From contig NZ_JAWQJT010000001.1 in NCBI RefSeq assembly GCF_033441515.1, positions 124,001 through 188,000 on the forward strand: DNA of 64,000 nt, given 5' to 3'. This DNA is from Amycolatopsis solani. GTDB taxonomy: Bacteria; Actinomycetota; Actinomycetes; Mycobacteriales; Pseudonocardiaceae. The notes under the pieces were generated by a model that did not search any database, had not been told where the DNA came from, and saw only the letters and a list, made by a program, of their open reading frames with translations. Shown piece after piece: positions 34,320 through 42,984 of this stretch. The stretch's first letter is position 1. Every line of letters starts with the position of its first letter. The position numbers and the translations under genes are program-made.

Positions 34320-35638
34320 GGGATCACTCCCTTCGACTGGAGCGCGTCGTTGAGCTGCTCGCGCAACTTGTCCGCGGTGACCTTCGGGTCGATTTCGCTC
34401 GGCGGGGAAAGGACCTTGGACATCACCGTCGACAGGTTCTGGTAGGCCGGGGTCAGCGGCCGCACCGCGGAGTCCTTGATGGCCGCGATGATGGAGTCGC
34501 GCATCGGGTACTTCAGCGCCATGTTCGGGTTGTCGGCGCTCGCCGGCTTCGACGGGTCGAGCGGCGCGTCGTTGTGGTACACCGACTCGATGGTCGGCGG
34601 GACACCGTCGTTGATCGCCGAGAACTTCTGGTTCTCCGCGTTGCGCAGGCACAGCGCCGCTTCGAACGCCTCGGGCTTGTGCGCCGAGAGCGAGCTGACG
34701 GCGAGGTCGTAGCCACCGATCGTGGTCTTCGCCGGCGTGCCCGCCTTCGCCTCGGGGTAGACGGCCCACTTCATGTGCGAAACGTCCTGCGGCTTTTCCT
34801 TGGCGTACGAGGCGTAGACGAACGGCCAGTTCAGCTCGAACGCGGCGTCACCGCGCTGGAACGCCTGCCGGACGTCGTCCTCCTTGGAGTTGGTCAGCGA
34901 CGGGTCCGTGATCCCCGACGACGTGACCTCCTTCAGCAGCGCGAGCGCCTGCACCGCGCCGTCGTCCATCACGACGGACTTGCCGTCGTCGGAGACGATG
35001 TGCCCGCCCATCGAGTTGACGAGCGTGTTGTAGAAGACGACGAGGCCTTCGTACTGCGCGCCGGTGAAGACGATGCTGTACGGCTTGCCCGCCGCCTTCA
35101 GCTCCTTCGACTTGGCGATCATCTCCTGCCACGTCTTCGGCGGCGTCGGCGTGATCCGGTCGTCGTACCAGAGCAGCTGGACGTTGGTGTTCTTCGTCGC
35201 GGCGTAGAGCTTCCCGTCGTAGGTCGCCGTTTCCAGCGGCCCCTGCAGGACGCCCTGCGTGGCTTCGGCCTTGTTCTGTCCCGTCCACTCCTCGACCCAG
35301 CCGGCTTCGGCGAACTCCGAAACCCAGGTCACGTCGAGGCCGAGGACGTCCATCGCGGAGTCGCCGGCGGCGAGCCGCCGGGCCATCTGCAGGCGCTGGT
35401 CGTCCGCGCCGCGCTGCAGTTTGTTGTAGACGATCTCGTACTTCCCGCCGGCCGCCGCGTTGCAGTTGTCGACGACTTTCTGGAAGCTGTCTTCGGGCGC
35501 GTAGTAGACGTTGATCTTCAGGCCGCCACCCGATCCGCAACCGGCCAGCAGACCGGTCACCAATGCCCCTGCCCCCAGCAGGACCGCGGCACGGCCGGGC
35601 GAGCGTCCCCGTTCGCCCGCGCCGATCCTCTTCCCCAT
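34316..35638 (-). CDS. lpqY: trehalose-binding lipoprotein LpqY
   Basis: A 440-residue extracytoplasmic solute-binding lipoprotein. The lipobox LLAGC puts the lipidated Cys at 34. The mature domain has the family-1 sugar-binding fold (VLGLDVTWVSEFAEAGWVEE, TNVQLLWYDDRITPTPPKTW, FQRGDAAFELNWPFVYASY). It heads the LpqY-SugA-SugB-SugC operon, which imports trehalose released from the mycolate cycle in mycobacteria. The assignment rests on operon order and neighbours as in Rv1235-Rv1238; another disaccharide is possible. A 20 bp palindromic operator lies 25 bp upstream. Confidence 0.9.
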   Translation of the reverse strand: MGKRIGAGERGRSPGRAAVLLGAGALVTGLLAGCGSGGGLKINVYYAPEDSFQKVVDNCNAAAGGKYEIVYNKLQRGADDQRLQMARRLAAGDSAMDVLGLDVTWVSEFAEAGWVEEWTGQNKAEATQGVLQGPLETATYDGKLYAATKNTNVQLLWYDDRITPTPPKTWQEMIAKSKELKAAGKPYSIVFTGAQYEGLVVFYNTLVNSMGGHIVSDDGKSVVMDDGAVQALALLKEVTSSGITDPSLTNSKEDDVRQAFQRGDAAFELNWPFVYASYAKEKPQDVSHMKWAVYPEAKAGTPAKTTIGGYDLAVSSLSAHKPEAFEAALCLRNAENQKFSAINDGVPPTIESVYHNDAPLDPSKPASADNPNMALKYPMRDSIIAAIKDSAVRPLTPAYQNLSTVMSKVLSPPSEIDPKVTADKLREQLNDALQSKGVIP

Positions 35639-35662
35639 AAGGCCTCCTCACCCGCGTGCACG

Positions 35663-35682
35663 CCGGTTACCGCGGTACCCGG
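35663..35682. promoter_or_regulatory. palindromic operator upstream of lpqY
   Basis: CCGGTTACCGCGGTACCCGG is a 20 bp dyad with a single mismatched pair, 25 bp before the lpqY ATG. Its length and central CGCG suggest a LacI- or GntR-type sugar regulator. No such regulator gene is adjacent. Confidence 0.6.
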
Positions 35683-35895
35683 TGGGCACCGCGACGCGAT
35701 GAGGCGAACCGCGCCAGCACCCCGACGTGCTAGTGCTCGGGCCGCCGCGCTGGTTGGGCGAGGCCGCCCGACTGGTGTCGGACAACTTATGCCGGGCGAT
35801 CACACCCCGCAAGCAGTATCGGTAACGATTCAGCCCACCGCGCGCCGAATCGTGATTTTTCCCTGGTAGAGGCGGAGTTTATAGGGGGTCGGACG

Positions 35896-36414
35896 CTAGG
35901 GGCTCGGCTTGAGCGCGAGCTTGGCGAGCAATTCGCGCCCCTGTTCGGCGGAACGCGGCTGGCACAGGACGTCGTACCGGCCGGCGACGAGCTGGCTCGC
36001 CGAGGAGAAGTCCCGCCGCCGCCCCCGCGACATGCTGTACCCGATGGCGGCGAACATCATCCCGGACAGCACGCCGAGCACGAGGCCGGTGAGCACCTGC
36101 AGGAAGAAGCCCTGGCTGACGAACAGCCCGAGCAGCAGCCCGGCGAAGATGCCGAACCAGGCGCCGGACACCGCGCCGGTGGCGAGCACGCGGCCCCAGG
36201 ACAGCTTCCCGATGACGCGCTCGACGAGCATCAGGTCGACGCCGACGATGGTGACGTCGGAGACCGAGAACTCGCTCTCGGCGAGGAAGTCGACGGCCTG
36301 CTGCGCCTCGCCGTAGGTCGCGTACGACCCGATCGGCCAGCCGGTCGGCGGAGTCGGCAGCCGCGGCAGGCCTTGGGACGCCCGGCCCCCGCCGAAGGGA
36401 CTACTCACCATCAT
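35896..36414 (-). CDS. general stress protein 17M-like (YflT domain) membrane protein
   Basis: A 172-residue protein matching the YflT/general-stress family (Rv1234 position). It begins with a Gly/Pro-rich stretch, then WPIGSYATYGEAQQAVDFLAESEF with SVSDVTIVGVDLMLVERVIGKLS, followed by two hydrophobic segments (AWFGIFAGLLLGLFVSQGFF, LTGLVLGVLSGMMFAAIGY) and a basic tail. Function unknown; family members respond to general stress. ATG codons at 36414 and 36411 are alternatives. Confidence 0.85.
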   Translation of the reverse strand: MMVSSPFGGGRASQGLPRLPTPPTGWPIGSYATYGEAQQAVDFLAESEFSVSDVTIVGVDLMLVERVIGKLSWGRVLATGAVSGAWFGIFAGLLLGLFVSQGFFLQVLTGLVLGVLSGMMFAAIGYSMSRGRRRDFSSASQLVAGRYDVLCQPRSAEQGRELLAKLALKPSP

Positions 36415-36597
36415 CACCTGCGCACTCGTGGTCTCGGGCGTCCATCTTGTCAAGAAGGCCGGAACCGTGCGAGCCGCTTACCCCGAAAGGCCGGACCGCG
36501 TGGGACTTCGCCGAGCGAACCGGCGGCCAGCGACGCGAATCGAGCAGGAGATCACCAGACCTCCCCCGCCCCTCGTCCTCGCCGCCCTTCAGTCGGC

Positions 36598-36643
36598 GGT
36601 CGAGCTTGTCAAGGCACGCTTTCCCGCCTTGACAAGCTCGACC
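36598..36643. repeat. 18 bp inverted repeat in the 36.4-37.0 kb gap
   Basis: GGTCGAGCTTGTCAAGGC (36598-36615) is perfectly complementary to 36626-36643, with a 10 nt loop. The dyad extends outwards with few mismatches (TCAGTCGGC against GCCGGCGGCTGA), and further GC-rich arms (about 36562-36580 and 36655-36680) also pair. A CTTGTCAAG variant lies at about 36447. Confidence 0.68.
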
Positions 36644-36778
36644 GGCGGCTGAAAACTCCGCGAGGAGGGGCGGGGGATGTCGAGGCCGCCACCTTTGGGC
36701 GAAAAGATGTCCTCGCCGGACAGGCAGGCTCTGGGATGACCTGCCGTCCCGCTGCTCACCCACCTTGCGCGGTGGGTC

Positions 36779-36924
36779 GCTGGGTGGTCATCCCGTCGCC
36801 TGAGCGAGGCCTATCACTTTGAGCCGGGCCCGCAAGCTTGCGTTGTTCTCTCGCGTTGGTCTCTGTGTTGCGGGCCCGGCTCAAAGTGATTTGACGGCCT
36901 CAGGCGACGGGATGACCACCCAGC
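36779..36924. repeat. 57 bp inverted repeat (large stem-loop)
   Basis: Arms 36779-36835 and 36868-36924 are the same length (57) and match at about 49 positions; all differences fall in one 9-position block in the middle. The outer 26 and inner 23 positions are perfect (outer part reads GCTGGGTGGTCATCCCGTCG). The loop is 32 nt. It lies downstream of the acyl-CoA dehydrogenase and upstream of the stress-protein gene, both minus strand. It may be a terminator or a mobile-element remnant; no transposase is present. Confidence 0.78.
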
Positions 36925-36984
36925 TCTTTTTCAAGCCCGTGGAGGTCCATTTGTCGACACGGCGACAATCGCCGTCCGGGTAAC

Positions 36985-38181
36985 TCAGCTCCGTGACTTG
37001 TACTCCCGCAGCAGGCCGCGGCTGATGATCGTCTTCTGGATCTCGCTCGTGCCCTCGCCGATCAGCAGGAACGGGGCCTCGCGCATCAGGCGCTCGATCT
37101 CGTACTCCTTCGAGTACCCGTAGCCGCCGTGGATGCGGAACGCGTCCTGCGTGACCTCCGCGCAGTACTCCGACGCGATCAGCTTCGCCATCCCGGCCTC
37201 GACGTCGTTGCGCTCGCCCGAATCCTTCAGCCGGGCCGCGTTCACCATCATCAGGTGGGCCGCTTCGACCTTGGTCGCCATCTCCGCGAGCTTGAACGCC
37301 ACGGCCTGGTGCTCGGCGATCGCCTTGCCGAACGTCTTGCGCTGCTGGGCGTACTCCACCGCCAGCTCGAACGCGCGGATCGCGATGCCGCACGCCCGCG
37401 CCGCGACGTTCACGCGGCCGACCTCGACACCGTCCATCATGTACGCGAACCCGCGGCCCGGGGCCTCGCCGAGGACCATGTCGGCCCCGATGCGGTAGCC
37501 GTCGAAGACCGCTTCGGTCGTGTCGACGCCCTTGTAGCCCATCTTGTCGATCTTGCCGGGGATGGTCAGGCCCGGCGCCACCTCGCCGAAGCCCTCGGGC
37601 TTCTCGACCAGGAACGTCGTCAGGTTCTGGTGGGCCTTCTCGGCCCCTTCGTCCGTCTTGACGAGCAGCGCGATCAGGTTGGACGAGCCGCCGTTGGTCA
37701 GCCACATCTTGGAGCCGTCGATGACGTAACCGTCGCCGTCGCGGCGGGCGCGGGTCTTGATCGCGGCGACGTCCGAGCCGAGGTCCGGTTCCGACATCGA
37801 GAACGAGCCGCGGACCTCGCCGGTGGCCATGCGCGGGAGGAAGTGCTGCTTCTGCGCTTCCGTGCCGTGGCGGGAGATCATGTGCGCCACGATGAAGTGG
37901 GTGTTGATGACGCCGGAGACGCTCATCCAGCCCCGCGCGATCTCCTCGACGACCAGCGCGTAGGTCAGCAGCGACTCGCCGAGCCCGCCGTACTCCTCCG
38001 GGATCGTGATCCCGAACAGGCCCATCTCCTTCATGCCCTCGACGATGTCCGCCGGGTAGGTGTCGGCGTGTTCGAGCTCCTGTGCGTGCGGGATGACCTC
38101 CTTGTCCACGAACTGGCGGACGGTGGCGAGGATCTCCGACTGCACGTCGGTGAGGCCGGCGGTCTGGGCGAGACGGGCCAT
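36985..38181 (-). CDS. acyl-CoA dehydrogenase
   Basis: A 398-residue FAD-dependent acyl-CoA dehydrogenase. Family motifs are present: FSMSEPDLGSDVAAIKT, KMWLTNGGSSNLIALLVKT, RKTFGKAIAEHQAVAFKLAEMA and IHGGYGYSKEYEIERLMREA with the FAD-binding LLIGEGTSEIQKTIISRGLL end. The catalytic base is likely the Glu in GEGTSEIQ region or the nearby YEIERL glutamate, as in short- and branched-chain enzymes. Chain length cannot be told. ATG at 38181 has GGGAG 5 nt upstream. Confidence 0.93.
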   Translation of the reverse strand: MARLAQTAGLTDVQSEILATVRQFVDKEVIPHAQELEHADTYPADIVEGMKEMGLFGITIPEEYGGLGESLLTYALVVEEIARGWMSVSGVINTHFIVAHMISRHGTEAQKQHFLPRMATGEVRGSFSMSEPDLGSDVAAIKTRARRDGDGYVIDGSKMWLTNGGSSNLIALLVKTDEGAEKAHQNLTTFLVEKPEGFGEVAPGLTIPGKIDKMGYKGVDTTEAVFDGYRIGADMVLGEAPGRGFAYMMDGVEVGRVNVAARACGIAIRAFELAVEYAQQRKTFGKAIAEHQAVAFKLAEMATKVEAAHLMMVNAARLKDSGERNDVEAGMAKLIASEYCAEVTQDAFRIHGGYGYSKEYEIERLMREAPFLLIGEGTSEIQKTIISRGLLREYKSRS

Positions 38182-38312
38182 CACGGCTCCCTTTCCGGAA
38201 TACGACGCCGCTCCCGGCGCTGGGTTACCGGTGAGTATGACCGGAAAAGCCGGACCCTGCTATGAGGGCGCTCACGATTCCCGCCGTAGAGTGCGGCGCG
38301 GAGGGGAGCACC

Positions 38313-38675
38313 ATGACTTATCCGCAGGACCCGAACAATCCGTACGGTCAGCAATATGGCCAGCAGTACGGCTACCAGCAGCCCGGCTACCCGCAGTACC
38401 CCGGTTACCCGGGCGGCTACCAGCCCCCGGTGGAGGGCTCCGGCCTCGCCGTCGGGTCGCTGGTCTGCTCGATCCTCGGGCTCGTCCTCTGCTTCGCCGT
38501 CGGCATCGCGGGCATCATCATGGGCCACATCGCCTACGGCAAGGCCAAGCGCGGCGTCGCCGACGGCCAGGGCCTCGCGCTGGCGGGGATCATCATCGGC
38601 TACTGCGCGGTCGCGCTGAACATCGGGCTGTTCGCCTTGTTCATCGGGATCGGCGCGTTCAGCGGCTGGCGCTAG
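38313..38675 (+). CDS. DUF4190 membrane protein 1
   Basis: A 120-residue protein. The first 45 residues are Tyr/Gln/Gly/Pro-rich repeats (YGQQYGQQYGYQQPGYPQYP), followed by two hydrophobic helices separated by HIAYGKAKRGVADGQGLA, the DUF4190 core. ATG at 38313 has GAGGGGAG upstream. It is the first of two tandem paralogues, occupying the place of Rv1233c. Function unknown; the tails may drive protein-protein contact or phase separation. Confidence 0.85.
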   Translation: MTYPQDPNNPYGQQYGQQYGYQQPGYPQYPGYPGGYQPPVEGSGLAVGSLVCSILGLVLCFAVGIAGIIMGHIAYGKAKRGVADGQGLALAGIIIGYCAVALNIGLFALFIGIGAFSGWR

Positions 38676-38709
38676 CCTTGGCTTCCCGCACGCACCGAGG
38701 GGACCCGTC

Positions 38710-39333
38710 ATGACCGACCCGTCCGGGGACAAGGACCGCCCGGCCACCGACCCGACCGTGGCCTACGACCCGCCGCCCGCCGCGGACACGACGTCGTACG
38801 AGCCGGAGAAGTACGACCCGCCGGCCGGCGACGCGACGATCGCGGACACCACCGTCGCGGAACCGGCGGCCACCCAGTCGCCCGCCGCGCCGGAGCCGGA
38901 GCAGCCGGGTCCGCTGCCGCCCGGCTCGTTCGAGACGCCGGCCGCGCACATCCCCGGCACGCCCTACGCCGCGCCGGGCCAGCCGCAGCCGGTGTACGCG
39001 CCGCCCGCGTACCCGCCGCCGCCGTACCCGCCGTACCAGTCGTACGTGACGCCGCCGCAGTACCCGCAGCCGTACGGGGTTTCGGCGCGCGGGCAGGACA
39101 ACGCGCTGGCGATCGGCGCCCTGGTCTGCTCGATCCTCGGCTTCTGCTCCGGCATCACGGCGATCGCCGGCCTGGTCATGGGCCACATCGCGCTGAGCAA
39201 GACGAACCGCGGTGAAGCGGGCGGCCGCGGCCTGGCCACGGCCGCCGTGATCGTCGGCTACGTCGTCGTCGCGCTCTGGGTCGGGTTCTTCACCACCCTG
39301 ATCGTGCTGAGCGCGAACGGGCAGCTGAACTAG
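38710..39333 (+). CDS. DUF4190 membrane protein 2 (paralogue)
   Basis: A 207-residue paralogue of the preceding protein. Its disordered N-terminus of about 130 residues runs from acidic (SYEPEKYDPPAGDATIADTT) to Pro/Tyr-rich (YAPPAYPPPPYPPYQSY). The conserved core is ALAIGALVCSILGFCSGITA, then HIALSKTNRGEAGGRGLATA and a final helix. It overlaps the convergent SPFH gene by 4 nt. Confidence 0.85.
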   Translation: MTDPSGDKDRPATDPTVAYDPPPAADTTSYEPEKYDPPAGDATIADTTVAEPAATQSPAAPEPEQPGPLPPGSFETPAAHIPGTPYAAPGQPQPVYAPPAYPPPPYPPYQSYVTPPQYPQPYGVSARGQDNALAIGALVCSILGFCSGITAIAGLVMGHIALSKTNRGEAGGRGLATAAVIVGYVVVALWVGFFTTLIVLSANGQLN

Positions 39334-40181
39334 TCCGGCAGCACCGCGTCGCCGGGGGCCCGCGGCGCCGGGGTCGCGTGACCGTTCACCTCCGGCTTCG
39401 CCTCGGCCGGCGGCTCCGGCGGCGCGGGCTTCGGCGTCTGCGCGTCCAGGAACCGCAGGAGCTCCACCGGGAACGGCAGCACCAGCGTCGAGTTCTTCTC
39501 CGACGACACCTGCACGACGGTCTCCAGCAGCCGCAGCTGCAACGCCGACGGGGTGTCGGCCATCGTCGCCGCGGCCTGCGCGAGCTTGTGCGACGCCTGC
39601 AGCTCGCCGTCGGCGGAGATGACGCGCGCGCGCCGTTCCCGCTCCGCCTCGGCCTGGCGCGACATCGAGCGCTTCATCGCCTCCGGCAGTGCGACGTCCT
39701 TGATCTCGACGCGGTCGATGTGGATGCCCCAGTCCAGCGCCGGGCTGTCGATCATCAGCTCCAGGCCCTCGTTGAGGCGCTCGCGGTTGGAGAGCAGGTC
39801 GTCGAGCTCGCTCTTGCCGATGATCGAGCGCAGCGACGTCTGCGCGACCTGGCCGACCGCCGACCGGTAGTCCTGGACGTTGACCGCGGCGACGACCGGG
39901 TCGATGACCTTGAAGTAGACGACCGCGTCGACCCGGACGGTGACGTTGTCGCGGGTGATGCCGTCCTGGGCGGGGATCGGCATGGTGACGATCTGCATGT
40001 TGACCTTCTGGATGCGGTCCATGAACGGCACCAGCACCGCCAGCCCCGGCTCCCGCACCTTCGCCCGCACCCGGCCGAACCGGAAGACGAGTCCGCGTTC
40101 GTACTGCTTGACGACGCGCACGCTGGCCGCGAGCCAGGCTCCACCCGCGACGACGACGGCGCTGAGGATCTCCACCACCAT
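39330..40181 (-). CDS. SPFH/stomatin-like protein (slipin)
   Basis: A 283-residue prohibitin/stomatin homologue. One N-terminal helix (MVVEILSAVVVAGGAWLAAS) anchors the SPFH domain (KQYERGLVFRFGRVRAKVREPG, RDNVTVRVDAVVYFKVIDP), followed by a charged coiled coil (MSRQAEAERERRARVISADG) and a Pro/Ala-rich tail. Slipins organise membrane microdomains; a partner NfeD-type protease is not in the window. ATG at 40181 has GGGAG 7 nt upstream. Confidence 0.92.
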   Translation of the reverse strand: MVVEILSAVVVAGGAWLAASVRVVKQYERGLVFRFGRVRAKVREPGLAVLVPFMDRIQKVNMQIVTMPIPAQDGITRDNVTVRVDAVVYFKVIDPVVAAVNVQDYRSAVGQVAQTSLRSIIGKSELDDLLSNRERLNEGLELMIDSPALDWGIHIDRVEIKDVALPEAMKRSMSRQAEAERERRARVISADGELQASHKLAQAAATMADTPSALQLRLLETVVQVSSEKNSTLVLPFPVELLRFLDAQTPKPAPPEPPAEAKPEVNGHATPAPRAPGDAVLPD

Positions 40182-40275
40182 GGCTGCTCCCGGGGTTGCG
40201 TTTCCCCTGAAAGCCCAGCGTACGCCCGCCGCGACCAGGACGAAACGCGCTGGACGGGACTGCCAGGCTGAGGTG

Positions 40276-41184
40276 GTGACCGATCTTCGCGTTCCGCCGC
40301 TCTTCGCCGCCCGCGCGCCCCGGGTGCTCGGCCCCGAGGCCGTCCCCTGGCTCGCGGACCTACCCCGGCTCGCCGCCCGGTACGCCCGCCGGTGGGGCCT
40401 GACGTTCGAGGGCGAGGCGATGCACGGCTACGTCGGCGTGGCGCAGCCGGCACGCCTGCCCGACGGCACGCCGGTGGTGCTGAAGCTCGGCTGGCGCGAC
40501 GAAGAGTCGGCGGACGAGCCCCTCGCACTGTCCACATGGGCCGGTCGGGGTGCGGTGCTGCTGCTGGACTCCGCGCCGGCCGACGGCGTCCTGCTGCTCG
40601 AACGGCTCGACGCGGACCACACCCTGGACGACCTCCCGCTGCGCGAAGCGATCCCGCTCATCGGCGGTCTGGCGCGCCGGCTTGCCGTGCCCGCGCCGCC
40701 GTCGCTGAAGCGGCACCTGCGCACCGAAGCCGCGGAGCTGGCCGAAGAGCTGCCCCGCCGCTGGGCCGAGCTCGGCGAGCCGTTCGAGCGGCGGCTGGTC
40801 GACGACGCCGTCGCGCTCTGCCGCGAGCTCGGGCCGGACGCGGGTGAGCTGCTGGTGAACGAGGACCTGCACTTCGAGAACGTCCTCGCCGGCACGCGCG
40901 AACCGTGGCTGGTGATCGATCCCAAGCCCTTGGCGGGCGACCTCGAGTGGGGTGTCATCCCGTTGTTCTGGAACCGCTTCACCGAGTCCACACTGGACGA
41001 ACGGTTCGCGCTGATCGTCGCTTCGCACGAACTGGACGCTTCGAAGGCACGGGCGTGGACGCTCGTGCGAGCCGTGCAGAACTGGATCTGGATGGTCGAA
41101 GAGCTCGACGAGACCGGCGAAGACAGCGACGACCCGGCGTTCGTCACAGTGGCGGAAATCGCCCCCTGGGCAGCCAGCCGATAG
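40276..41184 (+). CDS. aminoglycoside/hydroxyurea phosphotransferase-like kinase
   Basis: A 302-residue protein of the APH(6)/hydroxyurea kinase group. The phosphotransferase signature is LLVNEDLHFENVLAG with the catalytic Asp and metal-binding Asn, followed by PWLVIDPKPLAGDLEWGVIP. The usual glycine-rich N-lobe is weak (GVAQPARLPDGTPVVLKLGW). Environmental homologues often have unknown physiological substrates. GTG at 40276 and 40273 are both possible starts. Confidence 0.85.
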   Translation: MTDLRVPPLFAARAPRVLGPEAVPWLADLPRLAARYARRWGLTFEGEAMHGYVGVAQPARLPDGTPVVLKLGWRDEESADEPLALSTWAGRGAVLLLDSAPADGVLLLERLDADHTLDDLPLREAIPLIGGLARRLAVPAPPSLKRHLRTEAAELAEELPRRWAELGEPFERRLVDDAVALCRELGPDAGELLVNEDLHFENVLAGTREPWLVIDPKPLAGDLEWGVIPLFWNRFTESTLDERFALIVASHELDASKARAWTLVRAVQNWIWMVEELDETGEDSDDPAFVTVAEIAPWAASR

Positions 41185-41194
41185 TGTCAGCGGC

Positions 41195-42472
41195 ATGGCC
41201 GCGGTCAACAGGGTTTTCGCAGCTCAGCTGTCCGGGTTGCCGGTATTCGGCCCGGACGGCGAGTCGATCGGCCGGGTTCGCGACCTGGTCGCCGGGCTGC
41301 GCCTCGACGCGCAGCCGCCGCGGATCCTCGGCCTCGTCGTCGAGCTGAGCACGCGGCGGCGCGTCTTCGTGCCGATGCTGCGGGTCACCGCGATCGAGCC
41401 GACCGCCGTGACGCTCGCCACCGGCTCGGTCAACATGCGCCAGTTCGTCCAGCGGCCCAACGAGGTGCTGGTGCTCGGCCAGTTGCTCGACGCGCACGCC
41501 GCCCTCACCGCGTCCGGCACGCGCATCACCGTCGTCGACGCCGGGATGGAGCCGACCCGCACCCGTGACTGGGTGCTGGCCAAGCTGGCCATCCGGGAGC
41601 GGCGGGGCGGGCTGGGCCGCCGCCGTTCGGCGATGCAGGTGCTGCCCTGGTCGGAGGTCTCCGGGCTGGGCCTGGCCGACCTCGGCGCGCAGCCGCAGGG
41701 CGCCGGCCAGCTGCTCATGCTGTTCGACACCATGCGGCCGGCCGACATCGCCGCGACCGTGCGCGACCTGCCGCTCAAGCGGCGCCACGAGGTCGCCGAC
41801 GCGATGGACGACGAGCGCCTCGCCGACGTCATCGAAGAGCTGCCGGACGACGACCAGAAGGAGCTGCTGGCGTACCTGGCCGAGGAGCGCGCCGCCGACG
41901 TCCTGGAGGCGATGAACCCCGACGACGCGGCCGACCTGCTGGCCGAGCTCGCCCCGGCCGACCAGAGCCGGCTGCTGGAACTGATGGAGCCGGAGGAGTC
42001 GGCGCCGGTCAAGCGGCTGCTGAAGTACTCGTCCGACACCGCGGGCGGCCTGATGACGCCGGAGCCGGTCGTGCTCACCCCGGACACGACGATCGCGGAG
42101 GCGCTGGCCCACATCCGCAACCCCGAGCTGCCCCCGGCGCTGGCCAGCATGGTGTTCGTCTGCCGCCCGCCGACCGCGACGCCGACCGGGCGCTACGTCG
42201 GCGTCGTCCACTTCCAGCGGCTCCTGCGCGAGCCGCCGGCCGAACTGGTGGCCAGCGCCGTCGACACCGGGCTGCCCCCGCTGAAACCGGAGGCCTCGCT
42301 GGCCGAGGTCACGCGGTACTTCGCGGCCTACAACCTGACCTGCGGGCCGGTCATCGACGCCGAGGACCACCTGATCGGCGCGGTGACCGTCGACGACGTC
42401 CTCGACCACCTGCTGCCCGAGGACTGGCGCGAGACCGGCCTGCACGACACCTTGGAGGAACACCGTGCCTGA
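41195..42472 (+). CDS. PRC-barrel/MgtE-N/CBS protein lacking a transport domain
   Basis: A 425-residue soluble protein corresponding to Rv1232c. Order of parts: PRC-barrel-like segment (VFGPDGESIGRVRDLVAGLR), central MgtE N-domain repeats (DIAATVRDLPLKRRHEVADA, RAADVLEAMNPDDAADLLAE), then paired CBS domains (GGLMTPEPVVLTPDTTIAEA, AYNLTCGPVIDAEDHLIGAV). The Mg-permeating membrane domain of MgtE is absent, so it cannot transport but could sense Mg2+ or nucleotide and act on a partner. Overlaps the DUF1003 gene by 8 nt. Confidence 0.9.
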   Translation: MAAVNRVFAAQLSGLPVFGPDGESIGRVRDLVAGLRLDAQPPRILGLVVELSTRRRVFVPMLRVTAIEPTAVTLATGSVNMRQFVQRPNEVLVLGQLLDAHAALTASGTRITVVDAGMEPTRTRDWVLAKLAIRERRGGLGRRRSAMQVLPWSEVSGLGLADLGAQPQGAGQLLMLFDTMRPADIAATVRDLPLKRRHEVADAMDDERLADVIEELPDDDQKELLAYLAEERAADVLEAMNPDDAADLLAELAPADQSRLLELMEPEESAPVKRLLKYSSDTAGGLMTPEPVVLTPDTTIAEALAHIRNPELPPALASMVFVCRPPTATPTGRYVGVVHFQRLLREPPAELVASAVDTGLPPLKPEASLAEVTRYFAAYNLTCGPVIDAEDHLIGAVTVDDVLDHLLPEDWRETGLHDTLEEHRA

Positions 42473-42974
42473 GCCGACTTCGGGACGGCGGCTCGACCAG
42501 CCCCGCGGCCAGAACCGGTTCAGGCTGAACATCGACCCCGATTCGTTCGGCCGGTTCACCGAGCGGATCGCGCGGTTCCTCGGCACCGGGAAGTACCTGT
42601 TCTGGCAGACGCTGATCGTGATCGTCTGGATCGTGCTGAACCTGGCGGCGGTGTCGCTGCGCTGGGACCCGTACCCGTTCATCCTGCTCAACCTGGCGTT
42701 TTCGACGCAGGCGGCGTACGCGGCGCCGCTGATCCTGCTCGCGCAGAACCGGCAGGACGACCGCGACCGCGTCTCCCTGGAGGAGGACCGGAACCGGGCA
42801 CTGCAGACGAAAGCCGACACGGAATACCTGGCCCGGGAGCTGGCGGCGCTGCGGCTGGCGGTCGGCGAGGTGGCCACGCGGGACTACCTGCGCAGCGAGC
42901 TGGACCGGCTCCGGGAGGACCTTTCCGTGAAGCCCAGGAAGGCCAAGGCGGACCGGGGCGCTACCGGTACGTAA
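42465..42974 (+). CDS. DUF1003 membrane protein
   Basis: A 169-residue protein of the DUF1003 family (Rv1231c position). Two helices (YLFWQTLIVIVWIVLNLAAV and FILLNLAFSTQAAYAAPLIL) with the conserved RWDPYPFILLNLAFS motif, then AQNRQDDRDRVSLEEDRN and a C-terminal coiled coil. Coupled to the MgtE-like protein by an 8 nt overlap, which suggests a complex, perhaps in Mg or envelope homeostasis. Confidence 0.9.
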   Translation: MPEPTSGRRLDQPRGQNRFRLNIDPDSFGRFTERIARFLGTGKYLFWQTLIVIVWIVLNLAAVSLRWDPYPFILLNLAFSTQAAYAAPLILLAQNRQDDRDRVSLEEDRNRALQTKADTEYLARELAALRLAVGEVATRDYLRSELDRLREDLSVKPRKAKADRGATGT

Positions 42975-42984
42975 CATGGGCGGG

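Noticed and set aside
36779..36924. Insertion sequence ends
   Set aside because: The arms are only 32 nt apart, with no room for a transposase, and no target duplication could be identified.
40276..41184. Antibiotic self-resistance gene of a biosynthetic cluster
   Set aside because: No biosynthetic genes surround it; such kinases are common housekeeping or orphan genes in soil actinomycetes.
41195..42472. Functional MgtE magnesium transporter
   Set aside because: No membrane helices follow the CBS domains, so the transport domain is missing.
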